This document shows positions 57,842 through 64,000 of a stretch of 64,000 nt of DNA, piece by piece. A program made the translations under genes and the position numbers. The stretch comes from Euwallacea fornicatus (lineage: Eukaryota; Arthropoda; Insecta; Coleoptera; Curculionidae). The stretch is taken from NCBI RefSeq assembly GCF_040115645.1, contig NC_089559.1, forward strand, positions 3,162,001 to 3,226,000, given 5' to 3'. Within the stretch, counting starts at the first letter, position 1. Every line of letters starts with the position of its first letter. Below the pieces are notes generated by a model. It was given only the letters and a program-made list of their open reading frames with translations, was not told the DNA's origin and did no database searches.

Positions 57842-59378
57842 GTAAATTAGAAAACAATCATCTTGAGTTTCATTATTCTGATAAAGCTTTTCTTAGCCTG
57901 CATGCTCTCTCAACCTAACTCCGTGTGACATGTGACTTTACTATTATGCGAACGTTTTCGTATCTACATTTCCTAATCAATCGTGACTCTTGCCTCAAAG
58001 AGACTTCAAAGGTAAAGGTCCATCACACATGCCTAATAAAGCCAAAATACCCGAATTGTTTTAGTATGCGGAGGCTCCCCTTTGAAAATATATTCAAAGG
58101 AAATTCATGGAGAATCTCTATTCTTATAGTCCGACCCTCTCCAGAATAATATATCACAGGTTTGACACAACCTAAAAGAATGACTTCAAAAGAATTTTGC
58201 CTCAGGGATTTTCCTAGCAGAGCTACAGGGAAATAAAATTGTTCTTGGAAATTAAACAGAAATCCTACGAAATGTGATGGAAGGACGTCGAAAAGTTTAA
58301 ACAAGAATTACCCCGAAGGAATATAACGATCGAGAACAAAAAGGGTTCGAACTTACAAACATTAGTGAACGCCTGAACGGATGTGACGAAGGGCAAATCG
58401 TCTCTCCGGAGTCACAAGCTTAGAGAGAAAGTCAGTGTTAAGAGCTGTTTGCTATGTTAATAAGTCAATTTAAGACTGTCGATATATTAGAGGATAGTTC
58501 GAGAGTTTCGTATTTTGCTATGTACCCAATTCTGAAGGATCCAATGGAAAATAGCCCTAGCGAAAACAGAGATGCGAAAAATGCAACGAACGGAGAGAGA
58601 AAATGAACTAAATTCTGAAGGGCAGAAACAATCGTTGTCCATTTTTTTTATCACAATTGGAAAAAATCAAATCGTCATAAAAACGCATACGAAAATGGTC
58701 CGTAAAATAACCGGAAAAGAAGCTCGTTAAGCTGTAGAGTGATCCTCACATCTCCTCACTAAATCCAAATGAATATTAGGTTTCGAATACTCAAAAATTC
58801 CTGTCAAAAGTATCAAAAGTAAAAAAAAATTGTGAGGTTAGTTTAAAGTAGTTCTGATAAGTAGACCAGCAAATCTCCTTACTAAATCACAAATCCAAAA
58901 ACGTTTTGCTGAGAGACAAATATACGCCCCAAATACATCTGGGAAGCTCTAAACTTTAACAACCTTAAATTTCCGTACCAAAACCAGCCCTGCACCACAA
59001 CTCTCGTCAAAAAGAATACCACCTCTCTCCTTGATATTTTAACGGGGTTTATCTATTAAATATGTTCCTTCCATCTACGAAAATATGTCTTTTTTAAGAG
59101 CACCTCAAAGTAATGGAGCATAAAGTTACCATCAATATTTCCTTGCAATTTTAAAAGCTTCTGGCTCGGTTGTCTCTCCGAAGGGCTTTGATAAAAAGCT
59201 TAGACTTTCTCCTGAAAACAGCGTTTTTGTTTTGATGGAACTAAGGCAAAGTGTTTCGTAAATGATTCAGCGTGTTTATGAAAAAAATCATAGTAGCCCC
59301 ATGTGGGTTAATTACAACAGTAACGTGGGAAATATTTGTGAATGCAATACTAACCGAATTTACAATACTAACTGAATT
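57842..59378 (+). other. Presumed intron, no exon recognised
   Basis: 1.5 kb after the donor at 57841. No M4-type sequence or phase-2 loop exon could be supported. Confidence 0.5.
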
Positions 59379-59773
59379 AACAGCTTTCATAAAGTATGGA
59401 ATAAATTCATTAATATTAAAACTAACATGTTTTAGAAAATATCTTCGGACACGTCGATTTATGTTTTTAAAAACTATTTTTTTAATACTCGTGATATCGA
59501 TAACATCATCGCTCCCCGCGATGTGACGTCATCAGTGAATTTTTTAAATTATAACTTCAGTTTCTTACTCAAAATATTAAAGAGCATATTTTTTGGAGTA
59601 TAGACCGCAAAAAATGAGGGGGTTACATAATATATTTTTTGAGAAAAATTGCGTTAAAAGACACAAACCAATCTTTTTTACTGTTAATATCTACGGTAAC
59701 GAATTAAAAAAAAATACAAATTCAAAAAACAAATAAATATTTGTTCTTTGAACTGTGTTTTTGTTTTGTAGTA

Positions 59774-60930
59774 TACAGGGTTATTCAGATTCGACGCTCA
59801 TCATTGAGATCTCAGTAACCATAAGAGATACGAGGTGGGTTAAATTGGGGCGAAGTTGTACAATTTGGAGCTCAATAAAATGCCCTTTCAAAATTTGGAA
59901 AATTCCGATTACTTCCGGAGATATCCGTAAAAAACGAAATTTTGAAAAAGCGTTTCATTTCCTTTCTGATGTTATTTGAAAAGATAATTAAAAACGAATG
60001 GCACATTATAATTGCCACTTTTTATCTACAAAATAGTGAAGTTTTTTTTATTTATTATTTTTTAATTATTTTGTAAGGCTTGTAGTTATTTCTATTTAGT
60101 ATTTTCCAAACTTTAGTCTATGGTAAACGTAGTTCAAATGCTATTTCATTTGTAGATTTTCTCGGATGGGCGTTAACCTGAAATTGTTTTTAATACTAAT
60201 ACGTAAATTTATGCTTTTGTTTTAAAAATAAACCTGTTCCAAAACTCGAATAGCACCTTCTTCGCTAATTTTAGTACCATAATTGTTTCTCGACTTTTGA
60301 AAAGAACCATATTCAACTGAATTTCGTTCCAACCTGGAGAAATAGGAGTAATGTGGTTGTCGCCTGTCCGGAAATTCTTGAAAGTATGCTTCAGTTGTTC
60401 GCATGGAATTTCGGTGATTAATGAAATAAAGTCTTAACATATCCCGATTTTTTTCATTCGTAAAACTCATTTTTATTTAAACACAGTAAAGGGATATCAC
60501 ACTTCAAATATCTCGGATAACTAATGTTCAATTATATTTGTGACAGTAATTGTTTCCATAGTATCCTTGTTCTTGTTTTCCAAAGCACAATAATTTTTTT
60601 AAATATTTTCATCAAATTGCAGGTTGCAGGAAATCCAAACGTCAAATTTCAAATATGATTTCACTATTTTGTAGAAGATAAAAAGTGGCAATTATAATGT
60701 GCCATTCGTTTTTAATTATCTTTTCAAATAACATCAGAAAGGAAATGAAACGCTTTTTCAAAATTTCGTTTTTTTACGGATATCTCCGGAAGTAATCGGA
60801 ATTTTCCAAATTTTGAAAGGGCATTTTATTGAGCTCCAAATTGTACAACTTCGCCCCAATTTAACCCACCTCGTATCTCTTATGGTTACTGAGATCTCAA
60901 TGATGAGCGTCGAATCTGAATAACCCTGTA
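59774..60930 (-). mobile_element. Long-inverted-repeat element nested in the outer mariner (1157 bp)
   Basis: It starts TACAGGGTTATTCAGATTCG and ends CGAATCTGAATAACCCTGTA. The arms are about 270 bp and nearly identical (59774-60044 and 60660-60930). TA flanks both ends (59772-59773, 60931-60932). The 600-bp centre encodes only a small minus-strand frame with a helix-turn-helix. The high arm identity suggests it is younger than the surrounding element. Confidence 0.9.
60222..60470 (-). CDS. HTH-only protein from a mariner-like transposase (DUF4817 type), 82 aa
   Basis: An intact frame from ATG (60470) to stop (60222). It reads MSFTNEKNRDMLRLYFINHR, then NSMRTTEAYFQEFPDRRQPH, then YSYFSRLERNSVEYGSF. 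The pattern DML-LYF-----N---T---Y---FPDRRQP---YF-RLERN--E-GSF is the first DNA-binding domain of DUF4817-type mariner transposases. The rest of the frame is short and there is no catalytic part, since the second arm follows. It might bind the ends of related elements without cutting them. Whether it is expressed is unknown; it may simply be a remnant. Confidence 0.5.
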   Translation of the reverse strand: MSFTNEKNRDMLRLYFINHRNSMRTTEAYFQEFPDRRQPHYSYFSRLERNSVEYGSFQKSRNNYGTKISEEGAIRVLEQVYF

Positions 60931-61026
60931 TACTACAAGGGAGTGTTCGCTATTAAGTCAAAATCATTCTGCATTTTGTGTGTATAATCATTTGTGCAGT
61001 ACTGCATGTTCGCATTTACACATACA

Positions 61027-62048
61027 ATGCGTACCCAAACGGAAGCTGCAGAATTATTTAATGCAATTCATCTTGATCGGAAACCAATTTACTAATACGC
61101 CGATTCAAAAATAGATAAAAAGTTTAGAGTGTTTGGACGTGTCCGAGATCCATCTAAAACAGGTCGACCCTCGATGTCGCAAGACGAAAAACATAACATT
61201 TTGATGGCAGTGCAAGAAAATCCACATTCAACAATAAACAACGTTTTATTTCTGTTTAATATCATTTTCACTCTGCACAAAACATTGAAAACCAATAAAT
61301 ACCTTCCGTATAAACTGAAATTAATTCACGAACTCTCTGGAGGTAATTTCGTTCGCCGAAGTCAGTATTGCGAACAAATGCAAGAACTCTGCAACAATGA
61401 TGAAACCTTTGTGAAAAGAATAATTTTGTCCGATTAAGCCACATTTACTTCAAATGGCCACGTTAACCGGCGGAATTGTGGTTATTGGGCTTCTAGTAAT
61501 CCCAATTGAGTAATGGATTTTTATACCCAGCACCCTCAAAAAGTAAATGTTTGGTAGGCCATAATACGCGATGGAATTTTGCATTCTTATTTTTTCAACA
61601 GCCGTCTAACTGGAGAACGATATTTAAATTTTCTTCCAGAAAACTTAGTCCCAGAGCTAGTTACTTCGCATCCCTATCCAGAGGAACCCGATCTGAAAAA
61701 TACAAATTTACTATTTCAACAACATGGAGCGCCTCCCCATTATGCATCACCTGTGCCAGGATATTTAAACGAATGTTTCTCAAATCTTTGGAGAGTATAA
61801 AGGGGAGCTATAGAGCGACTAGCTCGTTCACCTGACCTGAAGCCCCTGGACTATTTTTGTGGGGATATTTAAAAAGCAAATTGTATTCCGCTAAGCTCTT
61901 AAATTTGAACGATTTAAAAAGACGGATTCGTGAAGAGACACGACTTAGAACTCCAGACGTCATCCATAATGTTCAAAAGGAATTTATTTGCCGTTTTGCT
62001 TATTGTCACTCAGCGAAAGAAGCTCAGTTCGAATATCGAATTTGGTAA
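61027..62048 (+). pseudogene. Mariner-like transposase (DD41D pattern) of the outer element
   Basis: Starts in the first helix-turn-helix: MRTQTEAAELFNAIHLDRKP, stop, then FGRVRDPSKTGRPSMSQDEK and VQENPHSTINN. The core reads YLPYKLKLIHELSGGNFVRR, then FVKRIILSD (first Asp), ATFTSNGHVNRRNCGYWASS, HPQKVNVW, LTGERYLNFLPENL, LLFQQHGAPPHYA and LARSPDLKPLDYF (third Asp), ending GYLKSKLYS and FICRFAYC. The second catalytic Asp is replaced by His (FQQHG). The distance of 41 residues to the last Asp gives the DD41D type. Several stops and frame changes are present. Confidence 0.85.
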
Positions 62049-62347
62049 TTCGTTTACTGTTTAAAAAAATTTTGAAAAATCGAACGAATGCAGCTTTTCT
62101 CAAAAAACGTCTCGTGTAAGCCCCTCGCTTTTTTACGGTTTGTACTTCCAAAGTTATGCTCTTTAATATTTTGAAATAAAGAAAAATGGAAGTTGGCGAG
62201 ATTACAGCGCGGACAGCAATGACGTCACCAATATGACTAGAATTAATTTTTTTTTTTTAACTGAATCGACGTGTCCGAGGATTTTTTCCAAAACATTTTA
62301 GTTTTACCATTAATTAAATTCAATCCATACTTTACGAAACCACTGTT

Positions 62348-63239
62348 TTTAAAAATCACTTTCATCGTCTACCATACCGAGTTAAGCTTCTTACCGCGCA
62401 ACCTTTCCTCTATTAAATTGGTTTCCTACTTATTTCCCCTACTGATTTTATATTTATTTTCGTCTTCCTTTCTCAGCGCATCTTGTAGCATGTCCTCCTT
62501 GTCTATTAGTTTGTCCCCTTTTCTCTTCATTGCGTGTCCTTTTATCACAATTTTCCTTTGCGTGATTTTGCACGTCCGTGAAAGAGTCTGCTTTCTTTTG
62601 ATGTTTGCTTGAGTTGGCAAAAAAAAGCGTTTAGGACATTTCCTATGAAGAAAGTTGTTTTTGGAGACACATTACCCTGGAAATATTCAAGCAAAGCAGA
62701 GCCGCGGGGCGATGACAAAAGATATCACGAAAATAACTTCAAATTCCTACTCTTTGATTAACATGTCCAAATTTGGGGCTTCAGAGGAGTTAAAATTTCA
62801 GGGAAAAAATTCGGGATGCGCTGAACAATGCTGCCAGAAACTACAAGTTTCGTGAGAAAAACGCTGTAATCGCACGATGGATTTGCTCCTCAAACCCTCA
62901 AATAGCGGCGAAGTTTACGGTATCATTGTGGTTTGTTCTGTAAATTCGTATTTCGACTTCGCGTTACTCGCAAATGAATGGGAAAATCTTGATTTCGAGT
63001 AAGATAACCCAGCTAACTGAGGCTTTTTTACTGCTCTTTTTATCACTAAACAGTTCGAAATTAATTTTTCAAAAGGTCTTGTGACCAAATTATATACCAG
63101 TGATTTATACTAATGAAATTCGGTTCAGATACTCTCCCGATAAGGCTGAATAAATGGTCAAATTTGAAGCTTTATCGGTTATAGAACAGTGAAATGCAGC
63201 GACAAAAACAAAACTAAAAAAATCGTATGTCTAAATGCA
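62348..63239. other. No gene recognised
   Basis: AT-rich sequence with two chance open frames on opposite strands (62271-62612 and 62426-62620). No exon of the receptor was found. Confidence 0.4.
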
Positions 63240-64000
63240 CCGTGTGGTCCATTTAACTCGACCCAACAGGAATATCTCGAAAATTATGAATTTGAATGAA
63301 AAAGCTCTAAACGAGATTTGTTTGCCGCGATGGAGCCCATTCAATGGCACCAAACACGACTTTCCAACCCTACCACCTGGGGTTGGGGTGGGGATAACTT
63401 TGAAACCTTAAAAGGAACCCCTATTTTTTTGTTGCAGGTCTGGATTCGGCGACGAAAATTACGTGGTGTTTGTCTGAAACCCTTTTCGGGTCGCGACACA
63501 TAGCGCTGTAATCAGAAAAATATGTTTTATCCCGATTCCGGAAGAAAGTATCAGATCTGAGATGTCTTTTATTTTTCACCATGAGTGAATTATCTAGTAA
63601 TGTAAGAATTGATATATGTTTTTTGCATATGGGGCGTCCCTGGATCGTCGGGCTGCTACTGAAACTTATAGAAATCGCTTTCCTAATAGAGAAACGTCGT
63701 CCCTTTTCACATTTTATCTCGTTGCAGTAAAAGTTTTTGAATGAACTGGTGTTAAGTCTCCAACAAAACAGCTTGCAAAAGCAATTGCTCATAAAAACAA
63801 CGAAATTGCTGTTTTAGCGGCCATGGATGTAAATCCACATGTAAGTACGAGAAGATAATCGTCAGATTCGTGGATATGGCGGTTAACTGTATTGAGAATT
63901 CTCCATAATTCTAAATGTGTATGGAACCAACTGTGGTAAGAATCACCACATTTCGTTATACACACACGAACTGAACCAAAATGATTATGGCCTTCGTACG
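63240..64000 (+). mobile_element. Mariner-like element, left part, running off the window
   Basis: The region starts near GTGTGGTCCATTTAACTCGA, a possible terminal-repeat sequence, and leads to a transposase N-terminus from 63581. The remaining core and right end lie beyond base 64000. The left boundary is a guess. Confidence 0.45.
63581..64000 (+). pseudogene. Mariner-like transposase N-terminus (DUF4817 type), partial
   Basis: ATG at 63581 opens MSELSSNVRIDICFLHMGRP. After a frame change the reading is ASLDRRAATETYRNRFPNRE, followed by KVFE-TGV and, later, EIAVLAAMDVNPHVSTRR and LTVLRILHNSKCVWNQ. The order Y--(RFPNR)--F--V----E-TGV, then AV-A--D-NPH-STRR--------TV-RILH, is that of the two helix-turn-helix motifs of DUF4817-type mariner transposases. 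At least one frameshift and a stop are present, so this copy is probably dead. Confidence 0.65.

Larger units (their letters stand above)
59379..62347 (+). mobile_element. Mariner-like DNA transposon (outer element) with long terminal repeats
   Basis: The left side (CATAAAGTATGG..., CTTCGGACACGTCGATTTA, TGACGTCAT, CAAAATATTAAAGAGCATA, GAGGGGGTTACA) is repeated in inverted form at the right (CTCGGACACGTCGATTCAG on the minus strand, TGACGTCAT, CAAAATATTAAAGAGCATA, GAGGGGCTTACA). Arms are about 260 bp. A plus-strand transposase relic lies before the right arm. A second element (59774-60930) is inserted between the left arm and the transposase. Exact ends are uncertain by some tens of bases. Confidence 0.75.

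Noticed and set aside
1..64000. CRISPR arrays, bacterial operons, tRNA or rRNA genes
   Set aside because: Nothing of these kinds was seen; the window is eukaryotic.

Overview
The window looks like nuclear DNA of an insect. It is AT-rich, it holds a multi-exon gene with long GT-AG introns, and it is crowded with insect-type DNA transposons. The one host gene I can name is a nicotinic acetylcholine receptor (nAChR) alpha subunit on the + strand. The sequence best fits insect nAChR alpha4. I cannot name the species; a beetle-like holometabolous insect is only a guess.

The gene occupies 33794 to at least 57841. The visible parts are two alternative versions of exon 4 (33794-33974 and 37779-37959, both 181 nt), then exons for the C-loop (45260-45375), the vicinal cysteines plus M1 (45837-46005), M2-M3 (53210-53346), the end of M3 plus the start of the cytoplasmic loop (57471-57617), and a probable further loop exon (57680-57841). 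The upstream exons (signal peptide, loop D, loop A) and the downstream M4 exon were not found and probably lie outside the window. The two exon-4 versions are built so that only one can be used: joining both creates an immediate TGA, and skipping both shifts the frame into a stop at the end of the next exon.

The first half (1-33.7 kb) holds no certain host exon. It carries a decayed Jockey-like non-LTR element on the - strand (1-3130), a hAT element with terminal repeats (3265-5740) that cut into a mariner-like fragment (5741-6683), a foldback element split by a solo LTR (6702-8518), a mariner (11688-13149), a foldback element with a helix-turn-helix ORF remnant (16203-17354), a Tc1 element split by another solo LTR (17443-19469), two more foldback elements (21264-22357 and 27329-28519), and a mariner on the - strand (30041-32487). 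A GC-rich patch at 29867-29998 could be the first exon of a - strand gene.

The introns hold a mariner fragment (42913-43131), a 1-kb foldback (51214-52235), a long homopurine minisatellite (56151-56609), and downstream a mariner (about 59379-62347) with a second long-inverted-repeat element nested in it (59774-60930). Another mariner transposase start runs off the right edge (63581-64000).

The main theme besides the receptor gene is a set of long-inverted-repeat elements with TA target sites. Several have TACAGGG-type ends and two keep only the N-terminal DNA-binding part of a mariner transposase. Those inside the transcribed part of the gene would form long hairpins in the pre-mRNA.
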